Shown: positions 41,993 through 51,196 of the stretch, piece by piece
How positions within the stretch are numbered: the stretch's first letter is position 1
Layout: the number at the start of each line of letters is the position of its first letter
NCBI GenBank assembly: GCA_024404115.1
Contig: JAKSQM010000002.1
Span: 62,001 to 126,000, forward strand
Origin: Clostridia bacterium
Lineage (GTDB): Bacteria; Bacillota; Clostridia; Oscillospirales; Acutalibacteraceae
Direction: 5' to 3'
Length of the DNA stretch: 64,000 bases
The notes under the pieces: generated by a model
What the model saw: the letters and a program-made list of their open reading frames with translations, nothing else
Told to the model about the DNA's origin: nothing
Database searches by the model: none
Made by a program: the position numbers and the translations under genes

Positions 41993-42763
41993 ATGACAGA
42001 GGACGAGCTTCTTATATCGTTTATTGAAGATAAGGCAGATGAATGCGACAGAAAATCGGTTATGACATGCACTGACTTTCTTGATTTAAGAAAGCAGAGC
42101 ATTGCCGTAACGCATCTTAAAAGAAAAAAGGGTGTCCGCTGGGTGCTTTTTGGCGGATATGAGCAGGCAGAAAGAAAGATAATTGTCTTTTTGCCGTTTT
42201 ATATTGAAAATTTTGAAAGCTACATCAGCGAAAACAAAGAGGAAAATCCGCTGAAAGTTTTCAGAGCAGATAAAGACGGATTTTCAAAGCTGACACACCG
42301 TGATTATCTCGGTGCGCTGACAGGTCTTGGCATAAAAAGAGAAAAGTTGGGCGATATAATCGTTGACGAAAAAGGATGTTACTTTTTTGCAAAGCCGTCT
42401 GTATCGAAATTTATCGAACAAAACTTTACTCAGGCGGGTAGGGGAACAATCACTGTTTATGAAACAGACGCAAATGACGGATTCACGTACGAAGTAAAGG
42501 TAAAAGAAAAGTGCTGTTTTGTGCAATCAATGCGACTTGACAGTGTATGCTCCGCTGTGTTTTCAATTTCACGCTCCAAAGCATCGGAATTTATCGAAAA
42601 AGGTCTTGTTTTCTTGGATGACGAGCAGATTTTTAAGTCTGACCGCCGTGTTACAGTGGGTCAGAAACTGGTTATCAAGGGCAAAGGCAGGGCAATTTTA
42701 AAGGATGATTCGTCAAAAAGCAAGAAAGGTCGCACCGCACTGATTGTTGATGTGTTCATTTAA
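41993..42763 (+). CDS. YlmH-like RNA-binding protein with S4 domain
   Basis: 256 residues. The C-terminal S4 domain (about 185-245: RLDSVCSAVFSISRSKASEFIEKGLVFLD..) is preceded by an alpha/beta domain with YLGALTGLGIKREKLGDI (about 95-120) typical of YlmH. YlmH proteins lie in division/dcw-linked clusters in many Firmicutes and act on ribosome-associated peptidyl-tRNA; here it stands alone. No signal peptide, cytosolic. Confidence 0.88.
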   Translation: MTEDELLISFIEDKADECDRKSVMTCTDFLDLRKQSIAVTHLKRKKGVRWVLFGGYEQAERKIIVFLPFYIENFESYISENKEENPLKVFRADKDGFSKLTHRDYLGALTGLGIKREKLGDIIVDEKGCYFFAKPSVSKFIEQNFTQAGRGTITVYETDANDGFTYEVKVKEKCCFVQSMRLDSVCSAVFSISRSKASEFIEKGLVFLDDEQIFKSDRRVTVGQKLVIKGKGRAILKDDSSKSKKGRTALIVDVFI

Positions 42764-42841
42764 GTCATAAATATTTGTAAAAAATGCCCATATAAGCAAA
42801 ATAAAAATTAAAATATCAACACTTAAATACACAAAAAAATA

Positions 42842-42870
42842 TTGTAATTGAGATTTGATGATGTTATAAT
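42842..42870 (+). promoter_or_regulatory. Promoter of the glpQ-like/eut operon
   Basis: TTGTAA, 17-nt spacer, TATAAT, 30 nt before the phosphodiesterase start. As no promoter or terminator is evident between this gene and eutA, it may drive the whole eut run. Confidence 0.65.
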
Positions 42871-42900
42871 AAGCTATATATTGTTTCTGGAGGGGAAATT

Positions 42901-43632
42901 ATGACTAAAAATATCGCTCACAGAGGATTCAGCGGCAAATACCCTGAAAACACAATGCTTGCATTCCAAAAAGCAATTGAGGTGGGTGCAGACGGCATTG
43001 AGCTTGATGTTCACTTCACCAAAGATAAAGAGCTTGTAATTATTCACGACGAAACAATAGACAGAACTACAGACGGCACAGGCGAGGTTGAGAGCTTCAT
43101 ATATGAGGAGCTTTCAAAATTCAATGCTTACGGCAGATTTGAAGGTCAGTTTGATTTTCAGAAAATTCCAACGCTCCGTGAATATTTTGAGCTTGTTAAA
43201 CCTGTTGAGGGATTCATCACAAATATTGAATTAAAAACAGGCATTAACGAATACCCCGGCATTGAAGAAGCTGTGCTTAAGCTGATTGATGAATTCTCTT
43301 TAAGAGATAGAATAATCATTTCATCATTTAACCATTTCAGCGTTATGCGTTTTAAGGCAATTGCACCGGATGTTAAGTGCGGTTTCCTTGAAGAGAGCAG
43401 AATTATCGACTTCGGCGCATACGCAAAGAAATACAATGTTGAATTTGTTCATCCTCTTTATAAATGCCTCACAAAAGATGTTTTTGAAGAGATTTATTCA
43501 AACGGAATCGGCATTAACACATGGACAGTTAATGATGAAGATTCTGTTCGTTTCCTTGCTCAGAATAATGTCGACGCTGTTATCGGCAATTTCCCCGATA
43601 TGGCAGGCAAAGTTCTTAAAGAGCTTAAATAA
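42901..43632 (+). CDS. Glycerophosphodiester phosphodiesterase
   Basis: 243 residues. The GDPD TIM barrel is seen at AHRGFSGKYPENTMLAFQKAIEVGADGIELDVHFTKDKELVIIHDETIDRTTDGTG, with the catalytic His pair (HRG and IHDE) and metal ligands, and the C-terminal INTWTVNDEDSVRFL motif. It splits glycerophosphodiesters into glycerol-3-phosphate and an alcohol; with glycerophosphoethanolamine the alcohol is ethanolamine. The gene sits 18 nt before eutA, in the same orientation, without a terminator, so supplying ethanolamine to the microcompartment is a reasonable inference. No signal peptide, so the substrate must be taken up. Confidence 0.93.
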   Translation: MTKNIAHRGFSGKYPENTMLAFQKAIEVGADGIELDVHFTKDKELVIIHDETIDRTTDGTGEVESFIYEELSKFNAYGRFEGQFDFQKIPTLREYFELVKPVEGFITNIELKTGINEYPGIEEAVLKLIDEFSLRDRIIISSFNHFSVMRFKAIAPDVKCGFLEESRIIDFGAYAKKYNVEFVHPLYKCLTKDVFEEIYSNGIGINTWTVNDEDSVRFLAQNNVDAVIGNFPDMAGKVLKELK

Positions 43633-43650
43633 TTTCTCGGAGGTGAGCCG

Positions 43651-45081
43651 ATGGGAAACGACATTTTAAGTGTCGGTATTGATATCGGCACCTCAACCAC
43701 ACAGGTTATTTTCAGCAGAATTGTTATGGAAAATATGGCATCATTTTTTGCAGTGCCACACATTTCTATAATTGATAAAGAGGTAATTTACAAGAGCGAT
43801 ATTTATATGACACCTCTTGTGAATTCATACCTTATAGACGGCGACAAGGTAAGAGATATTGTTGCAGGTGAATTTCAAAAAGCAGGATTTACTCCGCAAG
43901 ACACACAAACAGGCGCAGTTATCATTACAGGCGAAAGTGCAAGAAAAGAAAACTCCGCACTTGTTCTTGAAAAGCTAAGCGATTTTGCAGGGGACTTTGT
44001 TGTTTCAACAGCAGGCCCCGACCTCGAAAGCGTTATTGCAGGCAAGGGCAGTGGTGCACAAAGCTATTCAGAAGAGAATGCCTGCGTTGCAGTAAATCTT
44101 GATATTGGCGGCGGCACAACCAACATTGTTGTGTTTGACGAGGGCAAGGTTATTGCAAAGGGGTGCGCTGATGTTGGCGGCAGGCTTCTTAAACTTGAAA
44201 AAGATTACACCGTTACATATGTAAGCCCCACAGCGCAGATGATTTCTGATAAGCACGGTTTATCCCTTGCAGTAGGTCAGAAAACTGACGATAAAGCAAT
44301 CACCATTCTTTGTGATGAAATGGTCGGTCTTGTTGAGCAGATGCTTGGCATTTACGATAAATCTGATATGCTGAATTCTGTTGTTACCAACGGAAGCACA
44401 GAGCTTGTTATAAATAAGCCAATCAGAGCTGTCTGCTTCTCTGGCGGAGTTGCAGATTGCATATATAAAACAGGATTCCCCAAATTGCAGTTTGGCGACA
44501 TCGGTGTTTTCCTCGGAAACTCTTTTAAAAAGAGCAGACTTTACGGTGATTTCAAGCTGATAAATGCCAAAGAAACAATCCGTGCAACTGTTGTTGGTGC
44601 AGGCACTTACACCACATCAATTTCGGGCAGCACGATTACATATTCAGAAAATATTTTGCCACTAAAAAATGTGCCTGTTCTGAAGCTTACACTTGACGAA
44701 CAGACAAAAGTTTTTAACGGTGATAAAGAATTTTTAAGAGAAAAAGTTAAGTGGTTCAATTCGCAGAATGACTCAACAAAGCTTATTCTCGGTCTGCCTG
44801 GGAGCAAGAATCCCACATACACTGAAATCGGTATTCTTGCAGACACAATCGGCTTGGTAATGGACGAGGTTCTTGAAAAAAATGAACCTATTTTAATTGT
44901 TACTGAGTGTGATATTGCAAAGGCTTTAGGGCAGGCAATAAGGCGCAGATTTTTAAATAAACGAAGCATTATTTCAATCGACTCAATCAGCGTTGATGAC
45001 GGTGATTTTGTTGATTTAGGCAAACCGCTTATGGACGGGCTTGTTATTCCCGTTGTGGTTAAGACCCTTATTTTCGGATAG
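43651..45081 (+). CDS. eutA: Ethanolamine ammonia-lyase reactivating factor EutA
   Basis: 476 residues. An actin-fold ATPase that exchanges inactive cobalamin from EutBC for adenosylcobalamin. The phosphate-binding loops SVGIDIGTSTTQVIFS (about residue 8) and NLDIGGGTTNIVVFD (about 150) are intact, as is the VGGRLLKLE segment. GGAGGTGA precedes the ATG. First gene of the eut cluster proper, 11 nt from eutB. Confidence 0.95.
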   Translation: MGNDILSVGIDIGTSTTQVIFSRIVMENMASFFAVPHISIIDKEVIYKSDIYMTPLVNSYLIDGDKVRDIVAGEFQKAGFTPQDTQTGAVIITGESARKENSALVLEKLSDFAGDFVVSTAGPDLESVIAGKGSGAQSYSEENACVAVNLDIGGGTTNIVVFDEGKVIAKGCADVGGRLLKLEKDYTVTYVSPTAQMISDKHGLSLAVGQKTDDKAITILCDEMVGLVEQMLGIYDKSDMLNSVVTNGSTELVINKPIRAVCFSGGVADCIYKTGFPKLQFGDIGVFLGNSFKKSRLYGDFKLINAKETIRATVVGAGTYTTSISGSTITYSENILPLKNVPVLKLTLDEQTKVFNGDKEFLREKVKWFNSQNDSTKLILGLPGSKNPTYTEIGILADTIGLVMDEVLEKNEPILIVTECDIAKALGQAIRRRFLNKRSIISIDSISVDDGDFVDLGKPLMDGLVIPVVVKTLIFG

Positions 45082-45092
45082 GAGGATTTCAT

Positions 45093-46463
45093 TTGAGACT
45101 GAAAACAGTAATACTTGGCAAAACATATCAGTTTAAAGATGTTAAAGATGTTCTTGCCAAAGCGAACGAAGAAAAATCAGGCGATATTCTTGCAGGTATT
45201 GCCGCAGAGAGCGGAACAGAAAGAATCGCCGCAAAAGAGGTTTTGTCAAACCTGCTTGTCAGCGATTTGAGAGAGAATCCTGTTATTCCTTATGAGCAGG
45301 ATGATGTTACAAGAATTATTCAGGACGCAGTAAGCGAGCCTATCTATAACAAAATAAAGAACTGGACAATGGCTGAACTGCGTGAATACATCCTTTCTTA
45401 CAACACAACAGAAAGAGATTTAAGACACCTTTCAAGAGGTCTTACAAGTGAAATTATCGCTGGCGTATGCAAGCTGATGTCTAACCTTGACCTTATTTAT
45501 GCCGCATCAAAAATCAGAGTTACTGCTCATTGTAACACCACAATAGGCGAGAGAGGTCATCTTTCAACAAGACTTCAGCCAAACCACACAACAGATAATG
45601 TTGAGGGTATCACAGCTTCTCTTTTTGAGGGTCTCAGCTACGGCTGCGGTGATGCACTTCTTGGTCTTAACCCTGTTAACGACACAATCTCAAGCCTCAG
45701 CGAAGTTCTCAAGAGATTTGACGAGGTTAAAAATGAATTTGAAATCCCCACACAGATTTGTGTTTTAGGTCATATTACCACACAGATAGAGGCTGTTAAG
45801 CGTGGCGCACCTTGCGATATGATTTTTCAGAGTATTGCAGGCAGTCAGAAAGGCAACGAGGCTTTCGGCTTCACCACAGAAACTGTCAGAGAAGCAAGAC
45901 AGCTTATGCTTCAGCACGGCACTGCAACAGGCCCAAATGTTATGTATTTTGAAACAGGACAGGGCTCTGAGCTTTCAAGTGATGCTCATTTCGGTGCCGA
46001 TCAGGTTACTATGGAAGCTCGCTGCTACGGCTTCGCAAAAGAGTTTTCACCATTTATGGTAAACACTGTTGTTGGCTTTATCGGCCCTGAATATCTTTAT
46101 GACAGCAGACAGGTTATAAGAGCAGGTCTTGAAGACCACTTCATGGGCAAGCTTACAGGCATCCCCATGGGCTGCGACTGTTGCTATACAAACCATATGA
46201 TGGCAGACCAGAACGATATTGAAAACCTTTCACTTCTTCTTGCATCATGCGGTGTAAACTATATTTTAGGTGTTCCCACAAGTGATGATGTTATGCTTAA
46301 CTATCAGACTAACGCATATCACGATGTGCAGACACTCCGTGAAATTCTCAATCTTCGCCCAATCACTGAATTTGAACAGTGGCTTGAGAAAATGGGAATT
46401 ATGGAAAACGGCAAATTAACAAAATATGCGGGCGATCCCACAATATTTCTTAAAAGGAGGTAA
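45093..46463 (+). CDS. eutB: Ethanolamine ammonia-lyase large subunit EutB
   Basis: 456 residues from TTG (GGAGG 7 nt upstream). Adenosylcobalamin-dependent radical cleavage of ethanolamine to acetaldehyde and ammonia; the TIM barrel binds substrate. Highly conserved EutB segments are present: TVILGKTYQFKDVKDVLAKANE, ITAHCNTTIGERGHLSTRLQPNH, AGSQKGNEAFGF, ETGQGSELSSDAHFGADQVTMEARCYG and GCDCCYTNHMMADQNDIENL. Length is normal. Works as a complex with EutC inside the shell. Confidence 0.97.
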   Translation: MRLKTVILGKTYQFKDVKDVLAKANEEKSGDILAGIAAESGTERIAAKEVLSNLLVSDLRENPVIPYEQDDVTRIIQDAVSEPIYNKIKNWTMAELREYILSYNTTERDLRHLSRGLTSEIIAGVCKLMSNLDLIYAASKIRVTAHCNTTIGERGHLSTRLQPNHTTDNVEGITASLFEGLSYGCGDALLGLNPVNDTISSLSEVLKRFDEVKNEFEIPTQICVLGHITTQIEAVKRGAPCDMIFQSIAGSQKGNEAFGFTTETVREARQLMLQHGTATGPNVMYFETGQGSELSSDAHFGADQVTMEARCYGFAKEFSPFMVNTVVGFIGPEYLYDSRQVIRAGLEDHFMGKLTGIPMGCDCCYTNHMMADQNDIENLSLLLASCGVNYILGVPTSDDVMLNYQTNAYHDVQTLREILNLRPITEFEQWLEKMGIMENGKLTKYAGDPTIFLKRR

Positions 46464-46468
46464 GCTGA

Positions 46469-47356
46469 ATGGATAACAATGCAATAGAAAGTATCGTTCA
46501 GGCTGTTTTGGCACAGCTTGCCTCAAACGGTGGCAATGTTTCAGCAGACTCTGTTAAGCAGACAGTTTCATCTGTTGCTGATAACATCCCCGATTCACAG
46601 CTTGTTGACATCACTTCAAAAGAGGTTAAATCAAAGCCACTTATTGAAGAGCCTTGCGACATTGACGGACTTAACAGAATGATAAGCAAAACAACCGCCC
46701 GTATCGGGGTTGGCAAAGCAGGTCCAAGATTAAAGACACAGACTATGCTTGCTCTTCGTGCAGACCATGCCGCCGCAAGGGACTCTGTTTTTGCGGATGT
46801 TGACGAAAAGAAAATGCAGGATTTAGGTATGTTCTGCGTTAAAACCTGTTGTAAAGACAGAAATGAGCATCTTACAAGACCAGACCTTGGCAGAAAGTTT
46901 GATGCTGAAACTGTTTCAGAGATTAAGTCAAAATGCACACCAAATCCCGACATTCAGTTCGTTGTATCTGACGGACTTAGCTCAAAGGCTATTGAAGCAA
47001 ATGTGAAGGATGTTCTTCCTGCTGTTATGGACGGTGTAAAATCTATGGGTTACAGTGTTGGCACACCTTTCTTTGTTAAATTCGGTCGTGTTGCAAGCAT
47101 GGATCACGTTTGTGAAATTGTCGGCTCAAAGGTTACCTGTATTCTTATTGGTGAGCGTCCCGGTCTTGGCACTGCTGAAAGTATGAGTGCATACCTCACA
47201 TATGAATCAAAGGTTGGTATGCCCGAAGCTAACAGAACAGTTGTTTCAAATATTCACTCTGGCGGTATCACCGCTGTTGAAGCAGGCGCATACCTTGCAG
47301 AAGTTATTGACCTTATTATGAAAAATAAGGCGAGTGGTGTTAATCTTAAAAAGTAA
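46469..47356 (+). CDS. eutC: Ethanolamine ammonia-lyase small subunit EutC
   Basis: 295 residues. The catalytic core (from RIGVGKAGPRLKTQTMLALRADHAAARDSV, about residue 76 on) binds the cobalamin with EutB. The N-terminal 20 residues, MDNNAIESIVQAVLAQLASN, form an amphipathic helix followed by a flexible linker, the pattern of a microcompartment targeting peptide. AGGAGG precedes the ATG and the gap to eutB is 5 nt. Confidence 0.96.
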   Translation: MDNNAIESIVQAVLAQLASNGGNVSADSVKQTVSSVADNIPDSQLVDITSKEVKSKPLIEEPCDIDGLNRMISKTTARIGVGKAGPRLKTQTMLALRADHAAARDSVFADVDEKKMQDLGMFCVKTCCKDRNEHLTRPDLGRKFDAETVSEIKSKCTPNPDIQFVVSDGLSSKAIEANVKDVLPAVMDGVKSMGYSVGTPFFVKFGRVASMDHVCEIVGSKVTCILIGERPGLGTAESMSAYLTYESKVGMPEANRTVVSNIHSGGITAVEAGAYLAEVIDLIMKNKASGVNLKK

Positions 47357-47370
47357 CAGGGGGTTATCTT

Positions 47371-48501
47371 TTGGAAGCAAAAAAATTGCAGACTGTTACT
47401 GATAAAAGAGAGTACGGAATTGATTTTGTAAAAATAATTGCGGCTTTTCTTGTGGTGCTTACTCATCTGTTTACATTCGGTGGATTCAAAGAGAATCTTG
47501 AAGTTGGAACAGTAAAGTATTTCTGTGCAATTTTTATTCAAGGAATATCTCTTTGTTGTGTCAATCTGTTTGGACTTTCCACAGGTTACCTTTGCTTTAA
47601 AAAGAAGGCAAAATTATCAAAAGTTTTTTCGCTATGGATTCAGGTTGTCTTTCTTTCGTTGATTGTACTTTTAGCTTTTGTTTTGATAAATAAGGATATA
47701 AGCTTAATTAAGTTAAACCTGATTCAAGTTATACTTCCGATAGCAAGCGGTAAGTTTTGGTTTTTTAATGCTTACATTGCACTGTTTCTGTTTGTTAATT
47801 TTTATAACAAGTGCATAGAAAGCATTTCAAAAAAAGAGTTTTTGATTCTTCTTGCTTCTATGTTTGTTTTATTTGTTGCAATTCCACTTTATACAGGAAA
47901 AGACAGCTTTAAAACCAATAAAGGTTACTCTTTTGTATGGCTCACTTTTTTGTATTTTGCAGGAGCATACATTAAGAAATACAATATAATAAACAAAGTG
48001 AAGTCGTGGCTTTGTGGTTTGATTTGCGTTGCACTTATTTCACTTATTCCACTGTACGGTTGTTTCAATGCCTCACATCAAATTAAGTTTTTAGATGGCG
48101 ATTACAGTGAAATAGCAACTAATTATAATTCAATACCAATTGCTGTTGCATCTATTTTGATTTTTTTAATTATTACAAAAATCAAAATAAATACAGATAA
48201 CAAAATCTTTAAAAAAATAATTACATTATTTTCTTCAGCATCATTTGCAGTTTATATTATCCATTGTAATCCTTTTGTTTTTGAGGGCTTTATTTGTGAT
48301 AAATTAGCTTATTATTCAGATTATTCAGTTGGACATATGATAGGTGTGATATTGCTTCGTGCATTTATAATCTTTGTATGTTGCTCTTTGCTGGGTATAG
48401 TGCAGGCGAAGGTTTTTGAATGGCTGAAAGTAAATAAATTTTGTAATCGTGTTGAAGATTTTATTGATAAGATTTTCAATAAATTTTGCAGGGAGGAATG
48501 A
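47371..48501 (+). CDS. Acyltransferase-3 family membrane protein inserted in the eut operon
   Basis: 376 residues from TTG (GGGGG 7 nt upstream). About ten TM helices; the N-terminus REYGIDFVKIIAAFLVVLTHLFTFGG carries the acyltransferase-3 (OafA/YrhL/WecH) pattern of an early Asp and a His on the first helix. Known relatives O-acetylate polysaccharides, peptidoglycan or small molecules using acyl-CoA. It is not part of the eut operons that I know, yet it lies in frame direction between eutC and eutL, and the eutL ribosome site is inside its last codons, so it is co-transcribed. By eye its DNA is more AT-rich than the eut genes, which suggests later arrival. Its substrate, and any link to the acetyl-CoA made by EutE, are unknown. 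Confidence 0.85.
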   Translation: MEAKKLQTVTDKREYGIDFVKIIAAFLVVLTHLFTFGGFKENLEVGTVKYFCAIFIQGISLCCVNLFGLSTGYLCFKKKAKLSKVFSLWIQVVFLSLIVLLAFVLINKDISLIKLNLIQVILPIASGKFWFFNAYIALFLFVNFYNKCIESISKKEFLILLASMFVLFVAIPLYTGKDSFKTNKGYSFVWLTFLYFAGAYIKKYNIINKVKSWLCGLICVALISLIPLYGCFNASHQIKFLDGDYSEIATNYNSIPIAVASILIFLIITKIKINTDNKIFKKIITLFSSASFAVYIIHCNPFVFEGFICDKLAYYSDYSVGHMIGVILLRAFIIFVCCSLLGIVQAKVFEWLKVNKFCNRVEDFIDKIFNKFCREE

Positions 48502-48503
48502 TT

Positions 48504-49169
48504 TTGACTGGGGACAGACTTCAGACAAAAGTTTTAAGTGTTCAGATTATCCCGAATGCTGATAAAGCGCTTTTAGAAAAGCTCAACGCTGGCGAAGATG
48601 TAAGAAGCCTCGGTATCATCACAACAGATTGCGATGACGTTTCTTATGCCGCACTTGATGAAGCTACCAAAAAGGCTAACTGCTGTGTTGTTTATGCTCG
48701 CAGTATGTACGCAGGCTCGTCAAATGCTTCAACAAAGCTTGCAGGTGAATTTATCGGTATTCTCGGTTCGCCCGACCCTGCGGAGGTTCGTTCGGGTGTA
48801 AATGCCGCCGTCAGTTATATAGAAAACGATGCCGCATTTTACAGTGCGAACAGTGATGATTCAATTGTATATTTTGCCCATTGCATTTCAAGGACAGGCT
48901 CATATCTTTCAGAGCAGGCAGAGGTTCCCGAAGGAACTGCGATGGCATATCTTATAGCTCCGCCGTCAGAAGCCATATGCGGAATGGATGCGGCACTGAA
49001 AGCCGCTGATGTTCAGATGAGAGTTTTCTACGGTCCACCGTCAGAAACAAACTTTGCAGGCGGATTGCTCACAGGCGATCAGGCGGCTTGCAAAGCAGCA
49101 TGTGAGGCTTTTGCCGACAGAATCTGCAAAATGGCAGATAATCCTATTGATTCAGAAGAGGAGATTTAA
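48504..49169 (+). CDS. eutL: Microcompartment shell trimer EutL
   Basis: 221 residues from TTG 48504 (GGGAGG 7 nt upstream inside the previous gene; the ATG at 48498 is too close to it). Tandem circularly permuted BMC domains, as in EutL: KVLSVQIIPNADKALLEKLN, TDCDDVSYAALDEATKKANCCVVYARSMYAGSSNASTKLAGEFIGILGSPDPAEVRSG, and FYGPPSETNFAGGLLTGDQAACKAA. EutL trimers form a gated pore for large substrates or cofactors. Confidence 0.95.
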   Translation: MTGDRLQTKVLSVQIIPNADKALLEKLNAGEDVRSLGIITTDCDDVSYAALDEATKKANCCVVYARSMYAGSSNASTKLAGEFIGILGSPDPAEVRSGVNAAVSYIENDAAFYSANSDDSIVYFAHCISRTGSYLSEQAEVPEGTAMAYLIAPPSEAICGMDAALKAADVQMRVFYGPPSETNFAGGLLTGDQAACKAACEAFADRICKMADNPIDSEEEI

Positions 49170-49171
49170 TT

Positions 49172-50770
49172 ATGGGTTTAGATCGTGATTTACAGTCAAT
49201 TCAAGAGGTCAGAGACCTTGTTGCAAATGCAAAAATTGCACAGAAAGAGCTTGCCACTTTTTCACAGGAGCAGATTGACAGAATAATCTGCGAAATCGCA
49301 AAGGACTGCGCCGCAAATGCACAGACCCTTGCAAAGATGGCTGTTGAAGAAACAGGCTTCGGTGTATGGGAAGATAAGGTTCTCAAAAATCTTCTCGGCA
49401 GCACAATTACATACGATAGCTGCAAAAATATGAAAACCGTTGGCATTATCAATGAAGATAACGCCCGTGGAATCATTGAGGTTGGCGTGCCTATGGGCAT
49501 TGTTGCGGCTCTTATTCCCTCAACAAATCCCACATCAACAACAATGTATAAATCAATCATTTCAATAAAAGCAGGCAACGCTATTGTTGTAAGCCCTCAT
49601 CCTAACGCAAAGAATTGTATTCTTGAAACTGTTAAGATTATTCAGGCTGCTGCAAAGCGTGCAGGCGCACCCGATAACATTGTTCAGGCAATCTCTCTTA
49701 CCACAATTGATGCAACAAACACACTTCTCAAGCACAGAGATATTGGTGTTATTCTTGCAACAGGCGGCGAAGCAATGGTTCGTGCGGCTTACAGTTCAGG
49801 TAATCCTGCTATCGGTGTTGGCCCTGGCAACGGTCCTGCATTTATTGAAAGAACTGCTGATATTCCTCTTGCAGTTAAGAGAATTTTTGACAGTAAAACA
49901 TTCGATAACGGCACAATCTGCGCATCAGAGCAGAGCATCGTTACAGAAAGCTGTATCAAAGAGCAGGTTGTTGCAGAGGTTAAAAAGCAGGGCGGTTACT
50001 TCCTTAATGCTGAGGAAACAAAGAAGCTTTCTGGCTTCATTCTTCGTGCAAACGGCACAATGAATCCCAAAATTGTTGGTAAGAGCGCAAAAGTTATTGC
50101 TGACATGGCAGGCTTCTCAATCCCCGAAGGCACAAGAGTTCTTGTTTCTGAGCAGACAGAAGTAAGCAAAACCAACCCCTATTCAAGAGAAAAGCTTTGC
50201 CCCATTCTTGCATTCTACACAGAGAGCAACTGGGAATCAGCCTGCGAAAGATGTATGCAGATTCTCTATAATGAGGGCGTAGGTCATACAATGACAATCC
50301 ATTCACAGAATAAGGATGTTATCAAAGAGTTTGCACTTAAAAAGCCTGTTTCAAGACTTCTTGTAAACACCCCTGGCGCACTTGGCGGTGTTGGTGCAAC
50401 AACAAATCTTTCACCTGCATTGACACTTGGCTGCGGTGCAGTTGGCGGAAGTGCAACATCAGATAACATTTCACCCCTTAACCTTATTAACATCAGGCGT
50501 GTTGCTTTTGGCGCAAGAGAGCTTGAGGAAGTAAGAGGAACAAATCCAACTCCCGAAAAGGTATCTGCTCCCGTAGCTTGCACACCTGTTAAGAAGCCCG
50601 TTTACGGTTCATCTTTCAATGAATCAATCAACGCTGGCTATGATAAATACATTAAAAACAGTAAGCAGAATGTCCGTGTAGAAAGCGGTTCAGGCTGCTG
50701 CGGTAGCTCAATCACTTCAAAAGAAGTTGAAGACATCACAAAAGAAATTCTTCGCCGTTTAGGCAAATAA
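49172..50770 (+). CDS. eutE: Acylating acetaldehyde dehydrogenase EutE
   Basis: 532 residues. Converts acetaldehyde, CoA and NAD+ to acetyl-CoA inside the compartment. The catalytic cysteine lies in NGTICASEQS (about residue 250), and the NAD/CoA-site segments GVPMGIVAALIPSTNPTSTTMYKS and GGEAMVRAAYSSGNPAIGVGPGNGP are complete. After a Gly/Ser/Cys-rich linker (SGSGCCGSS) the C-terminus ends TSKEVEDITKEILRRLGK, an amphipathic helix typical of a microcompartment encapsulation peptide, here at the C-terminus rather than the N-terminus. Confidence 0.96.
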   Translation: MGLDRDLQSIQEVRDLVANAKIAQKELATFSQEQIDRIICEIAKDCAANAQTLAKMAVEETGFGVWEDKVLKNLLGSTITYDSCKNMKTVGIINEDNARGIIEVGVPMGIVAALIPSTNPTSTTMYKSIISIKAGNAIVVSPHPNAKNCILETVKIIQAAAKRAGAPDNIVQAISLTTIDATNTLLKHRDIGVILATGGEAMVRAAYSSGNPAIGVGPGNGPAFIERTADIPLAVKRIFDSKTFDNGTICASEQSIVTESCIKEQVVAEVKKQGGYFLNAEETKKLSGFILRANGTMNPKIVGKSAKVIADMAGFSIPEGTRVLVSEQTEVSKTNPYSREKLCPILAFYTESNWESACERCMQILYNEGVGHTMTIHSQNKDVIKEFALKKPVSRLLVNTPGALGGVGATTNLSPALTLGCGAVGGSATSDNISPLNLINIRRVAFGARELEEVRGTNPTPEKVSAPVACTPVKKPVYGSSFNESINAGYDKYIKNSKQNVRVESGSGCCGSSITSKEVEDITKEILRRLGK

Positions 50771-50776
50771 TCTTTG

Positions 50777-50800
50777 TTTGAAAAGGCATAGCCTTTCAAA
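50777..50800 (+). promoter_or_regulatory. Intercistronic hairpin before eutM
   Basis: TTTGAAAAGGC and GCCTTTCAAA form a stem with a bulged A, followed by an AT-rich run ending TTTATTTTTAGGAGG. It could slow or attenuate transcription, or protect the 5' end of a processed eutM message, since the hexamer is needed in large excess. Confidence 0.45.
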
Positions 50801-50832
50801 ATATATATATTTATTTTTAGGAGGAAAATCTC

Positions 50833-51129
50833 ATGGCAACATTACAGGCACTTGGTATGATCGAAACAAAAGGACTCGTAGGCTCAATCGAGGCTGCGGA
50901 TGCAATGGTAAAGGCAGCAAACGTTAACCTTATCGGTAAGGTACACGTTGGTGGCGGTCTTGTTACTGTTATGGTAAGAGGCGACGTTGGCGCAGTTAAG
51001 GCAGCAACAGATGCAGGCGCAGCAGCAGCATCAAGAGTTGGCGAGCTTATTTCTGTTCATGTTATTCCCAGACCCCATAACGAGGTTGAGTATATACTTC
51101 CCACACTTGACAACTGCGACCGTCAGTAA
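50833..51129 (+). CDS. eutM: Microcompartment shell hexamer EutM (PduA-like)
   Basis: 98 residues, a single canonical BMC domain: [73 protein letters not shown]. The hexamer forms the flat shell facets and a small-molecule pore. AGGAGG ribosome site. Confidence 0.97.
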   Translation: MATLQALGMIETKGLVGSIEAADAMVKAANVNLIGKVHVGGGLVTVMVRGDVGAVKAATDAGAAAASRVGELISVHVIPRPHNEVEYILPTLDNCDRQ

Positions 51130-51196
51130 TTTTTAATCCTGATCGGCAGTTGCCGCCGAAAGGTTTACCTTAAAATAATAGAAAGGAGGATGCGTT

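Noticed and set aside
42764..51196. EutV-type antiterminator stem-loop pairs
   Set aside because: No pair of short stem-loops with the expected AGNNNGNA-like loops was found by eye in front of eut genes; the hairpin at 50777 is single.
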